Shown here one piece after another: positions 8,077 through 15,683 of a stretch of DNA of 64,000 nucleotides; within the stretch, counting starts at the first letter, position 1; each line of letters starts with the position of its first letter. Under the pieces are notes generated by a model. That model worked only from the letters and a program-made list of their open reading frames with translations, had not been told where the DNA came from and searched no databases. Both the position numbers and the translations under genes were made by a program. The DNA is taken from the NCBI GenBank assembly GCA_963666035.2, contig CAXXJI010000007.1:124001-188000 (forward strand). Direction: 5' to 3'. The DNA is from CALMFG01 sp963666035 (GTDB lineage: Bacteria > Bacillota > Clostridia > Christensenellales > CALMFG01).

Positions 8077-9561
8077 ATGGAGAAAAAAATCAACCGTTCT
8101 TTTCTCTTCACTTGGATAATTATCATGGCGGCGGGTACAGCTCTGCTGTTTATCGGCATCACCAGAGAAAGCCTTTGGTATGATGAATCTTATACCGCAG
8201 CACTGATGAATCATTCGATTCGGGATATCATCAACATCACAGGGACGGACAGCCATCCGCCGCTGTACTATTTGCTGCTGCACGGTTTTACTGTTGTGTT
8301 TGGCGTTTCAGTGTTTTCTCTACGTGCATTCTCTGTCGTCGGAGCCGCAGGTCTTGCAGCTTGGGGAGCAGGCCCTGTTCGGCGCGTGTTGGGCAGGCGC
8401 TTTGGGCTGATCTATACATTTCTTATTTTTGTACTTCCGATTACGTTTTCGATGGCGCAGGAAGCGAGAATGTATACCTGGGCGGCTTGCTTTGTCACGG
8501 GCAGTGCGCTTTTCGGGTTTTTAGCGTTTAAGGAAAACAAGGGGAAAGATTGGATTTTCTTTGGGCTGTTGGCCTTGTTTGCGGCGTATACGCATTATTA
8601 TGCTCTGCTGGCTTCAATCGTGATATTCGGCCTGCTTTGCATGATGATGCTGGTAAAAAAGAAAAAGATGGCGCCTTATTTGATCACTTTGGGGGCCGCC
8701 TTGCTGGGGTACGCACCGTGGCTTTTCAAGCTGACAGCTCAGGTCAGCCGAGTATCCAAGAGCTTTTGGATACCCCCGGTGACGGGGGAAGTGATTAAAA
8801 GTACGCTGATTTATCCTTTTGGCAACAAGTTTTCCTACGGGTGGAGACCAGAATATGTTGATATAGCGTTCTATGTAGCGGCGGCGCTGATATTATTTGG
8901 TTTGATCTATCGCAGTATCAAAAAAGACGAAGGGGTGAAAATGGCAGCATTCGCCGTCGGCGGGTACGCACTGACCATTTTGGCTGGAATCGTGGCGTCG
9001 TATGTCATCCGTCCTGTGCTGGTCGCGCGGTATATGATGCCGGTTTTCGGACTTTTCACGCTTGGTTTGGCGTATGGTATTGGCAGTCTGGGGAAAAGAA
9101 TCTTGCCTATCATTGGCTGTTTAGTGATTCTAGGGTTGGCTGTTCCGCAGATTCGTTATAACGCACAAGAGCGCTTTAACGGACCGATGCCGGAGGCGGT
9201 GGCTTATCTTGAAACAAAACTGGTTCCGGATGATATGTTTTTGCATATGGATGAGCACACATTCGGCACATTTTGTTACTATTTTCCCGATTACGAGCAG
9301 ATTTATTATCAGCCACACGGTACAGGGGGATATAGTAACTATGATGCTTTCCAGCCACAGGGCCGGGTGGTCGAATCATTAGACGCAGTTGGGACGGGTC
9401 ACCGAATTTGGGTGGTCCAGCGTTACGGCGGGGCAAACGCCAACCTCTTTAGGGAATGGCAGAGCGAGAAGGTTATGATTCAGGACGGCAGCCGGAAATC
9501 CTTTCAGGTAAATCCGGGGTGGTATACTTTTGAGATTATCCCCGTACAGATGACTGAGTAA
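8077..9561 (+). CDS. GT39/PMT-type integral membrane glycosyltransferase
   Basis: A 494-residue polytopic membrane protein with about eleven hydrophobic segments. The first extracytoplasmic loop carries LWYDESYT followed by DSHPPLYY, the DE motif region of the PMT/ArnT/GT39 superfamily that uses lipid-linked sugars. RPVLVARYMMP lies late in the membrane part. The C-terminal 120 residues are soluble and probably outside. The likely role is transfer of a sugar from a polyprenyl-phosphate donor to an envelope acceptor; the acceptor cannot be told. A TTG at 8059 would give six more residues, but it overlaps the GGAGG site at 8061-8065, so the ATG at 8077 is preferred. The gene is monocistronic. 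Confidence 0.8.
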   Translation: MEKKINRSFLFTWIIIMAAGTALLFIGITRESLWYDESYTAALMNHSIRDIINITGTDSHPPLYYLLLHGFTVVFGVSVFSLRAFSVVGAAGLAAWGAGPVRRVLGRRFGLIYTFLIFVLPITFSMAQEARMYTWAACFVTGSALFGFLAFKENKGKDWIFFGLLALFAAYTHYYALLASIVIFGLLCMMMLVKKKKMAPYLITLGAALLGYAPWLFKLTAQVSRVSKSFWIPPVTGEVIKSTLIYPFGNKFSYGWRPEYVDIAFYVAAALILFGLIYRSIKKDEGVKMAAFAVGGYALTILAGIVASYVIRPVLVARYMMPVFGLFTLGLAYGIGSLGKRILPIIGCLVILGLAVPQIRYNAQERFNGPMPEAVAYLETKLVPDDMFLHMDEHTFGTFCYYFPDYEQIYYQPHGTGGYSNYDAFQPQGRVVESLDAVGTGHRIWVVQRYGGANANLFREWQSEKVMIQDGSRKSFQVNPGWYTFEIIPVQMTE

Positions 9562-9570
9562 GAAGAAAAT

Positions 9571-9613
9571 AAAACAGCCTTGCGCTTAATGTCTAAGACA
9601 AGGCTGTTTTTTT
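9571..9613. terminator. Bidirectional terminator between the GT39-type gene and metK
   Basis: AAAACAGCCTTG pairs with CAAGGCTGTTTT, with A-run and T-run flanks. It serves the two converging genes. Confidence 0.85.
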
Positions 9614-10766
9614 ATAGTGTTTTAGCCGCGTCTGTGTTTTCCCAAGGCAGATCCAAATCAATACGTCCGAAATGACCATAAGCAGCGATTTGTTTATAGA
9701 TGGGTCGCAAGAGGTCAAGCCGTTCGATAATGGCATCCGGTCTTAAATCAAATTTCTCTAAAACCAGCTTTGCCAGCGTTTCCTCATCCTTTTTGCCCGT
9801 TCCGAAGGTTTCTACAAACACCGAAACTGGTTTTGCCACACCGATAGCGTAAGAAAGCTCAATTTCACAATGTTCAGCCAAACCTGCCGCAACCAGATTT
9901 TTTGCCGCATAGCGTGCCATATAAGCGGCGCTTCGGTCTACCTTGGTGGGATCTTTGCCGGAAAAAGCCCCGCCGCCGTGCCGCCCATAACCGCCATAGG
10001 TATCTACGATGATCTTGCGGCCAGTCAGGCCGCTATCTCCCTGCGGACCGCCGATGACAAAACGACCGGTGGGGTTGATATGATAGACGGTCTTTTCGTC
10101 CAGAAGGTGTGAAGGAATGGCTTTTTTCACCACATCGCGGATGACGTCTTCTCGAATTGTTTCATGTGAAACATCTTCGCTGTGCTGGGTGGATACCACC
10201 ACCGTATCCACGCGAACAGGCGTATTACCATCATATTCTACCGTGACCTGCGCTTTCCCGTCAGGACGGATGTACTCCAGAATGCCGGTTTTACGCACTT
10301 CTGCCAGTCGCTTGGTCAAACCGTGGGCCAAGCTGATAGGCAAAGGCATCAGGCTTTCGGTTTCGGTACATGCATAACCGAACATCATACCCTGGTCACC
10401 AGCGCCTTGACCTAAGTGAGCACCGGTTTTGTCTTCGGACGAGTGGTTGACGCCGAGAGCAATATCGGCGGATTGTTCATCGATGCTGGTGATAACGCCG
10501 CAGGTATCGGCATCAAAACCATATTTTGCGCGAGTAAACCCGATATCACGGATGGTATCACGCGCAATTTTTTGGATATCCACATAGCAATCGGTGGAGA
10601 TTTCGCCCATCACCAACACAAGACCGGTGTTGACGGCAGTCTCACACGCCACACGCGCATGGGGATCGCATTTCAAAATTTCGTCTAGAACGGCATCCGA
10701 AATCTGATCACAGATTTTGTCCGGATGACCTTCGGTGACGGATTCGGAAGTAAAAATTCGTTTCAT
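9612..10766 (-). CDS. metK: S-adenosylmethionine synthetase
   Basis: The enzyme makes S-adenosylmethionine from methionine and ATP, releasing phosphate and pyrophosphate. The 384-residue protein has the standard opening FTSESVTEGHPDKICDQ, the ATP-site GAGDQGMMFGYA, and the lysine-rich GGGAFSGKDPTKVDRSAAY loop region. The frame is open 18 codons further upstream, but the start at 10766 follows an AGGAGA site and matches the family N-terminus. The gene is preceded by a SAM-I riboswitch and an intrinsic terminator, so it is switched off when S-adenosylmethionine is plentiful. It stands alone between two terminators. Confidence 0.97.
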   Translation of the reverse strand: MKRIFTSESVTEGHPDKICDQISDAVLDEILKCDPHARVACETAVNTGLVLVMGEISTDCYVDIQKIARDTIRDIGFTRAKYGFDADTCGVITSIDEQSADIALGVNHSSEDKTGAHLGQGAGDQGMMFGYACTETESLMPLPISLAHGLTKRLAEVRKTGILEYIRPDGKAQVTVEYDGNTPVRVDTVVVSTQHSEDVSHETIREDVIRDVVKKAIPSHLLDEKTVYHINPTGRFVIGGPQGDSGLTGRKIIVDTYGGYGRHGGGAFSGKDPTKVDRSAAYMARYAAKNLVAAGLAEHCEIELSYAIGVAKPVSVFVETFGTGKKDEETLAKLVLEKFDLRPDAIIERLDLLRPIYKQIAAYGHFGRIDLDLPWENTDAAKTL

Positions 10767-10796
10767 CTTTGTCTCCTTTAAGCTGTTTTTCTTAAA

Positions 10797-10825
10797 ACAA
10801 AAAACCTTGCTTAAAGACAAGGTTT
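10797..10825 (-). terminator. Regulated terminator of the metK riboswitch
   Basis: On the minus strand AACCTTG and CAAGGTT form a stem followed by six T residues. It lies between the SAM aptamer and the metK ribosome site. This is the expression platform: SAM binding should favour this hairpin and stop transcription. Confidence 0.8.
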
Positions 10826-10850
10826 AGTATAAATCAATGCATTCTCGATT

Positions 10851-10980
10851 TATGCCTCATCTTCCAAAGCTAATAAAGCGCTTTGCGGGATTTGGCACCA
10901 TAGCGAAAAACGATTGTTTTATGCGCCGGTTGCCGCAGTTATCGTAGGGCCCGTTCCCTAAACTGCTCTTGATAAGGTTT
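10851..10980 (-). ncRNA. SAM-I (S-box) riboswitch
   Basis: Read on the minus strand, this leader shows the S-box landmarks in order: CTTATCAAGAG at the 5' side, an AGGGA...GGCCCT block, GCGGCAACC, then GGTGCCAAATCCC, and a closing GGAAGATGAGG. P1 is formed by CCTTATC pairing with GATGAGG. The element is about 125 nt, starts a few bases after a good promoter, and sits in front of metK, a classic S-box target. A terminator hairpin follows about 30 bases later. Confidence 0.93.
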
Positions 10981-10992
10981 GTTTCAAAACCC

Positions 10993-11021
10993 AGTATAAA
11001 CGGGCGGCAACCAAAAAGCAA
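10993..11021 (-). promoter_or_regulatory. Promoter of the metK leader
   Basis: TTGCTT and TATACT are separated by 17 bases on the minus strand. The start would fall just ahead of P1 of the riboswitch. The 377-base gap 10767-11143 is filled by this promoter, the riboswitch, its terminator and the lgt promoter. Confidence 0.7.
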
Positions 11022-11064
11022 GTTTTTTGAAAAATGAGTCTTGTGGGTATCAAAAGCAGTTTGC

Positions 11065-11093
11065 TTGTCAAGCTAAAAACAACGTGATAGAAT
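11065..11093 (+). promoter_or_regulatory. Promoter for lgt
   Basis: TTGTCA and TAGAAT are separated by 17 bases, about 50 bases before the lgt ATG. Confidence 0.6.
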
Positions 11094-11143
11094 TCAGCGT
11101 ATACGTAAAAAAGAATTGACAAATCAACGAGAGGAGCTTTTTT

Positions 11144-11962
11144 ATGCATCCCGTATTTTTCACAGTTTTTGGATTCGAAGTCCATTTCTATTCGATATTC
11201 TTCACGCTTGGTTTGATTGCCGGCTGTTTAGTCTTTGTTTATGGTGATAAACGTCTGCGTAGGAATTATAAAGACTCTATGCTGGACGCGTATCTGTATA
11301 TCCTGATCGCGATTCTTATCGGAGCCAAATTATTATATGTACTCGTGAACTACAAGGCATATATCAATAATTTCAGTTTGTTTATTTCGGATTTCCGACG
11401 CGGGTTTTTGTTCTACGGGGGTTTAATCGGAGCAATCATCGCGATGGTATTTTTCTTCAGAAAAAAAGATCTGCCGGTATGGTACTATGTGGACGCCGCG
11501 GCGCCAGCCATCCCCCTGGGGCACGCCATCGGCCGGATCGGCTGTTTGTTTGCTGGTTGCTGCTATGGTTCGCCCACCGACCTGCCATGGGGCATCATCT
11601 ATCCGGTGACTTGTCCTATCGCGCCTTCCGGGGTTGCGTTGCATCCATACCCCATCTATGAGATGATTGGCAACCTGATTATTTTTGCCATTATCATGTC
11701 TTTGCGATATAGGAGCAAGGTGCCCGGCCGGATGATGGCGGTTTATCTGATGGGTTATGGTCTGCTGCGGTTTGGGCTTGAGTTTACTCGAGGAGACTAT
11801 ATACAAAGCATTGGTATATTTTCTCAACAGCAGGTCATCAGCCTTGGCATGTTTGCTGTGGGGCTTGTTGGGTTTTTCTTGCTCGCGGGCTTAAAACGGC
11901 GTGATTTAAGCGAGTATCCGCTGCCGCAGACACCCCCGCAGAAGCCAAAAAAGAAAAAGTAA
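11144..11962 (+). CDS. lgt: Prolipoprotein diacylglyceryl transferase
   Basis: Lgt attaches a diacylglycerol group from phosphatidylglycerol to the lipobox cysteine of prolipoproteins in the cytoplasmic membrane. The 272-residue protein has about seven hydrophobic segments. The core motif is GRIGCLFAGCCYG at about residues 125-137, a cysteine-rich variant of the usual GRxGNFxNxExxG. It is followed by PWGIIYP, and HPYPIYEM near 168 is also conserved. The C-terminal tail is lysine- and proline-rich. A GAGAGGAG ribosome site precedes the ATG. The gene is monocistronic. Because the core motif differs from the E. coli type, the assignment rests on topology, length and the flanking conserved segments. 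Confidence 0.88.
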   Translation: MHPVFFTVFGFEVHFYSIFFTLGLIAGCLVFVYGDKRLRRNYKDSMLDAYLYILIAILIGAKLLYVLVNYKAYINNFSLFISDFRRGFLFYGGLIGAIIAMVFFFRKKDLPVWYYVDAAAPAIPLGHAIGRIGCLFAGCCYGSPTDLPWGIIYPVTCPIAPSGVALHPYPIYEMIGNLIIFAIIMSLRYRSKVPGRMMAVYLMGYGLLRFGLEFTRGDYIQSIGIFSQQQVISLGMFAVGLVGFFLLAGLKRRDLSEYPLPQTPPQKPKKKK

Positions 11963-11982
11963 AAACGGTGATTGAAGACGAT

Positions 11983-12018
11983 AAAAAAACCCGAAGGTAT
12001 AATCCCTCGGGTTTTTAA
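11983..12018. terminator. Bidirectional terminator between lgt and the zinc-ribbon permease
   Basis: AAAAACCCGA and TCGGGTTTTT form a stem with A-rich and T-rich flanks between two converging genes. Confidence 0.85.
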
Positions 12019-12029
12019 GTTGTTTAAGT

Positions 12030-13340
12030 TTATTTTTTTACGTGAATGGTTTGATAAAAATCAGCCAGTTGCGTTTTGGTATAAACACGATCGGCGATCA
12101 TGGCCAACAGTACAAACGCAATTTTTATTGAACCGGCAACCAGCGGACTTTGCATATTTCCTACCGAGTTTGCAAGAACAAAGCAAACGGCAAACCAGAC
12201 CAGAAAACTCAAAAGCGCAACTAAAAGCGGCATGGACCGGTTATCAAATAATGTGGTGGCGCCGCTGAGCGCGACCACAAAGAGCACGCCTAAGACTAAA
12301 TCGAAAGTATAGAATAGAGCGTTTGAGAAATTGGCAGTCAGATCGGCATGGAAAGACGCCATAATGCCACCACCGGCAGCCAAGAAATAAGCAAATGCAA
12401 ATGAAAGGATATACAGCCATTTATTTTTGCTGGTAATACCTTTTCTCTTAAACAGCGGCTTGCCCAGATTGGTCATATAGATGAGGATAAAAGTCGCCAT
12501 CACCGACACAATCACCAGCGAAAGAGGTACAATGTTGACCGAAAGATCGGTATATGCCACTTTCATAAAAGTGGTATCACTTCCCAGCATGATGTTAAGA
12601 TAGACGATACCTATGAACAAAAGCACAAATGAAGAGAAGACCGCGGGCACTTTTCCGATCACTGTGAGAATTCCCACACCAAGGCCGATAAAAACAGCGA
12701 CGCAAATGGACATCACCATGATGGGGTAGACATTGCTCTGCGCAAAAGCACCGGACAAAAGAAAATACGTGATAACCGAAACGATCGGGATTCCCACATC
12801 AACACTGCCTGTTCGTGCGATAACAATGGCACCGAGAGACAGCATCAGAAGCGGAATATATGCTTTGACCGAATCCAAGAGTACATCTGGGTTAAGCAGG
12901 CCGGTGTTGAGAACAAACGACATGATGATGACGGCAAGCACGACAAAAAAGAGCAATAAGCCAAAGAATTTATCGGCAATTCCATTTTTGGTTCGGGCAA
13001 TAAACACAGCGGAAGGCACCACGCGCTTATCCGGAACGTAAACAGAATCATGAGTGGGCAAATTAACAGGTTCTGATTCGCTGGGAACACCGCCTGTCTC
13101 TTTGGCCCAAGCTTTTGCTTCTGCTTCAATATCCAAAGGTTCAGTAGGAGCCTCAGGCATTTCGGTATCTACGCCCACATCAAAAGATGGGGTAGAATCA
13201 TTTTTGGATTTTTTATCTTTGCCGCCAAACAGACTTGAGGATTTCTTTTTGGGGGATTTATCCGCTACTGGCGTGCCGCACTGCTCGCAAAAATCGACGC
13301 CTTCCGGCAGCTCTGCTTTACAGTTTTTACACTGGGCCAT
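12030..13340 (-). CDS. Zinc-ribbon protein fused to an RbsC-type ABC permease-like membrane domain
   Basis: A 436-residue protein of unusual make-up. The N-terminus has a zinc ribbon with C4-C7 and C18-C21 (CKNC and CEQC). A charged, low-complexity linker runs to about residue 120. The rest holds about ten membrane segments. The segment IARTGSVDVGIPIVSV near residue 175 and the following hydrophobic pattern recall the BPD_transp_2 (RbsC/XylH) sugar-permease family, where the motif reads GGIDLSVG. No ABC ATPase or sugar-binding gene is adjacent, and the gene is monocistronic, with an AAGGTGG site and its own promoter. Either it is an orphan permease or it has been reused for another membrane role. 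The permease resemblance is from pattern reading only. Confidence 0.6.
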   Translation of the reverse strand: MAQCKNCKAELPEGVDFCEQCGTPVADKSPKKKSSSLFGGKDKKSKNDSTPSFDVGVDTEMPEAPTEPLDIEAEAKAWAKETGGVPSESEPVNLPTHDSVYVPDKRVVPSAVFIARTKNGIADKFFGLLLFFVVLAVIIMSFVLNTGLLNPDVLLDSVKAYIPLLMLSLGAIVIARTGSVDVGIPIVSVITYFLLSGAFAQSNVYPIMVMSICVAVFIGLGVGILTVIGKVPAVFSSFVLLFIGIVYLNIMLGSDTTFMKVAYTDLSVNIVPLSLVIVSVMATFILIYMTNLGKPLFKRKGITSKNKWLYILSFAFAYFLAAGGGIMASFHADLTANFSNALFYTFDLVLGVLFVVALSGATTLFDNRSMPLLVALLSFLVWFAVCFVLANSVGNMQSPLVAGSIKIAFVLLAMIADRVYTKTQLADFYQTIHVKK

Positions 13341-13384
13341 TATATTTCCACCTTTCGAAACAGTTCATTTTTATTGATATCCTA

Positions 13385-13413
13385 ATTATAAATCACGAGA
13401 AGGGTTTACTCAA
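13385..13413 (-). promoter_or_regulatory. Promoter for the zinc-ribbon permease gene
   Basis: TTGAGT and TATAAT are separated by 17 bases on the minus strand, 45 bases upstream of the start codon and just after the terminator of the preceding gene. Confidence 0.6.
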
Positions 13414-13424
13414 GTCAAATCATA

Positions 13425-13460
13425 TTAAAAAGCACCTTATCTTGGGATATAAGGCGCTTT
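13425..13460 (-). terminator. Terminator of the large membrane-protein gene
   Basis: On the minus strand AAGCGCCTTAT pairs with ATAAGGTGCTT and is followed by a short T-run. Confidence 0.8.
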
Positions 13461-13466
13461 CGGGTG

Positions 13467-15404
13467 CTAATCATTGAACAAATTATCCACACGGTTTTTA
13501 ATCTGGCTGTTTCGCTCCGCTTCAGATTTCGGCGGGTTCTTCTTGCTCCGTTCAAATTTTAAATCTTCACTTTGATCCAGCAGAATCTCCACCGGTTCTT
13601 CTTCAGGATCCTCGTCAAACAGTCCCGGCATCAGCTTTTCCACCGGATTCCGTTCAGTTTTTTCACTGATATGCATCTCCATCCGACTATCAAATTCCGG
13701 CTCATTCGTCTCTTCTCCGTCCCGCTCAATGCGGTCGGCGACCGAGGACAGCATCCGGGTGAAAACACCCTGTTTTTTTTCTTTTCTTCCCGTTTTTGTG
13801 TTTTTTTGCGGAATGTTTTTTTGTGTGCTTGTATTATCTTTTTCTTTCGGGCTTTCGCTGACTGCCTGAGAGGTAAAGTCACTTTCGTTTTCCGCATTTG
13901 TTGAGGATGCGGGATTTTCTGACACAGGTTCCTTTGCTTCTTTTTTTTGTTTTTTTCTTGTCGGCAGAAGATTGTCTAAATAGCTCTGATAGTTTTCAGA
14001 GACCGTTTCCGCATTCTTGCTTTGGGACAACCCAACTTCAGGTACAGTCGGTTCAAGCTGTATTCTAATGGGTTTTTCCGGGATGGGTGCTGATATATCG
14101 GGGGAAGCTTCGGCAGAGACTTTTGACGCAGCGCTGATCGCATCCAGACTTCCAAGGGTTGCCGAAATCTCCGCGGTCATATCATCCATCGCTTTAAGCT
14201 GCGCCAGCAGAGGATCGTCCTCAGCAACGGACACAGGAATCTCCTCATTCGACTTTTTTTCGTTTTCCGAAGAGCCGGATGGTGGCTCTTCTATCATTTT
14301 TGGCGTTTTTTTTTCCGTCTCTTCGGCTTTTTCGACGGCTGGTGCAGAGGCCTGAGCTTCTTTTTGAACATCAAAAGAAGGTGTAGGAACAGGCTCTGCT
14401 TGCGGGGACTGTTCCGGATCTGACACAGATGCTTCCGGAATGGGATCTGTGGTGTCTTTTTTCAAATCGTTGAGCATAGACGTCCAATCCACCGCTTCCT
14501 CTTCATCCGCTTGCGATGGCATCAAAACAGGCGGTTCGCTGGCGAGCGTTGTCTTCTTTGGCTTTTCTTCTGTTTTTTCGGCCTGTTTTTCTTTTTTACT
14601 TAGCTCGGCTTTTTTGTCAGAGTTTGAAAGATTAAAAGAAAGATTCGGGGAAAACGCCGTCTCACCGGAAGACCGCTTTTTGAAAACAAAACCGAATAGG
14701 ATTCCAAGCAATACCGCGACAGCCAGAAATCCGGCTACGGGTGCTGCAGAGTCGATTAATTCTCTATATAATGCGGCATTTGTCGGCTGAGCCGCGGGAT
14801 TCAGTTCAAAGTCCAATGTTTCAACAATGCTGTCAGGCAGATCGAATACACTTTCGACAAAATAGGTGCCTTCAATTTGGGTATCATAGTAGATGATAAT
14901 CACCTGACCCATATAATAGAAAGCATACGCGCGGAACTCACCGGTGAGCCCACCTTGATAATCGGTATAATATCCGGTAACGACCAATCCCAAACGCCCA
15001 TCTACCACCATGCTTTTTGGGGAGACATAGGTCATATAAAGCGGGAAAGACTTATCAATATAGGCGGTCAGTTTCTCAGCCTGGTTTGCCAGTTGCTGTT
15101 CGGTCAAGAGTGACAGGTCCAGATCCTGACGATTAGCAAAACCGAAGTCTTTGCCGAAAAGGGCATCAAGGCTGGCACTTTCCCCAATCAAAACACGCAT
15201 CAGTTCATAGTCGCTTCGGGTTTCGTATATGAGGTTTTCAGTAAAAAAATCAGATTGAATCTCGCTGTCTACTGCGGTGTAAGCGCCAGTAAAGTTGGCG
15301 GGGAAATCAACAGAAAACCCGTCGAAAGATTCAGCGAAGACAGCAGATGGAATGGATATGAGGGTCAAAACAAAAACAATGGCTGCGGCAAAGAATTTTT
15401 TCAT
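13467..15404 (-). CDS. Single-pass membrane protein with secreted N-domain and long disordered cytoplasmic tail
   Basis: A 645-residue protein I do not recognise. Residues 1-25 form a Sec signal peptide ending AVFAES. A folded-looking extracytoplasmic domain of about 190 residues follows. One membrane segment lies near 215-240 (AGFLAVAVLLGILFGFVF), closed by KKR, so the remaining 400 residues should be in the cytoplasm. That tail is rich in E, K, S and P. Short hydrophobic segments interrupt it, such as VDWTSMLNDL, PLLAQLKAMDDM, YQSYLDNLLP, FTRMLSSVADRI and the terminal NRVDNLFND. The frame is open 20 codons further up, but the start at 15404 has an AAGGA site and begins the signal peptide. 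The layout suggests a sensor or scaffold; this is an inference. Confidence 0.75.
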   Translation of the reverse strand: MKKFFAAAIVFVLTLISIPSAVFAESFDGFSVDFPANFTGAYTAVDSEIQSDFFTENLIYETRSDYELMRVLIGESASLDALFGKDFGFANRQDLDLSLLTEQQLANQAEKLTAYIDKSFPLYMTYVSPKSMVVDGRLGLVVTGYYTDYQGGLTGEFRAYAFYYMGQVIIIYYDTQIEGTYFVESVFDLPDSIVETLDFELNPAAQPTNAALYRELIDSAAPVAGFLAVAVLLGILFGFVFKKRSSGETAFSPNLSFNLSNSDKKAELSKKEKQAEKTEEKPKKTTLASEPPVLMPSQADEEEAVDWTSMLNDLKKDTTDPIPEASVSDPEQSPQAEPVPTPSFDVQKEAQASAPAVEKAEETEKKTPKMIEEPPSGSSENEKKSNEEIPVSVAEDDPLLAQLKAMDDMTAEISATLGSLDAISAASKVSAEASPDISAPIPEKPIRIQLEPTVPEVGLSQSKNAETVSENYQSYLDNLLPTRKKQKKEAKEPVSENPASSTNAENESDFTSQAVSESPKEKDNTSTQKNIPQKNTKTGRKEKKQGVFTRMLSSVADRIERDGEETNEPEFDSRMEMHISEKTERNPVEKLMPGLFDEDPEEEPVEILLDQSEDLKFERSKKNPPKSEAERNSQIKNRVDNLFND

Positions 15405-15455
15405 AATAGATTCCTTATATCTTTTTATCGTCAAAAGTTTTTGATGTTTATCAAT

Positions 15456-15461
15456 ATTATA
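15456..15461 (-). promoter_or_regulatory. Minus-strand -10 box for the large membrane-protein gene
   Basis: A perfect TATAAT on the minus strand lies about 50 bases before the start at 15404. The -35 region (TGCAAA-like) is poor, so this is a weak call. Confidence 0.35.
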
Positions 15462-15545
15462 CACTAGTAAGTAAAGGTTTGCATAATAATGTTTATTTTA
15501 AGTTAAGCCGATTTAATAAACCGAAGGATGGAAAAGTAAAACTAA

Positions 15546-15574
15546 TTGATTAAAAAAGCAGATTATGGTATGAT
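15546..15574 (+). promoter_or_regulatory. Promoter ahead of the purA leader
   Basis: TTGATT and TATGAT are separated by 17 bases. Transcription should begin near 15581, directly at a terminator-like hairpin and about 100 bases before purA. Confidence 0.6.
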
Positions 15575-15581
15575 AGCCGAG

Positions 15582-15626
15582 GATATTCGTTTAGGGATCC
15601 CTATCGGATATCTTTTTTATTTTTTT
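15582..15626 (+). terminator. Terminator/attenuator in the purA leader
   Basis: GATATTCG pairs with CGGATATC around an inner AGGGATCCCT palindrome. The T-rich run TTTTTTATTTTTTT follows at once. It lies between the promoter at 15546-15574 and purA, so most transcripts from that promoter may stop after about 45 bases. No classical ligand aptamer is visible. It could equally end a very short RNA, with purA driven by a weaker promoter downstream. Confidence 0.65.
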
Positions 15627-15683
15627 GAAAAAACAATTTTTGAAAGGATATAGGTGCGCATTTAAGGCATCGGGAGAGGGAAA

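Noticed and set aside
13572..14790. Several plus-strand frames of about 110 codons
   Set aside because: They mirror the low-complexity E/K/S-rich tail of the large membrane protein on the minus strand.
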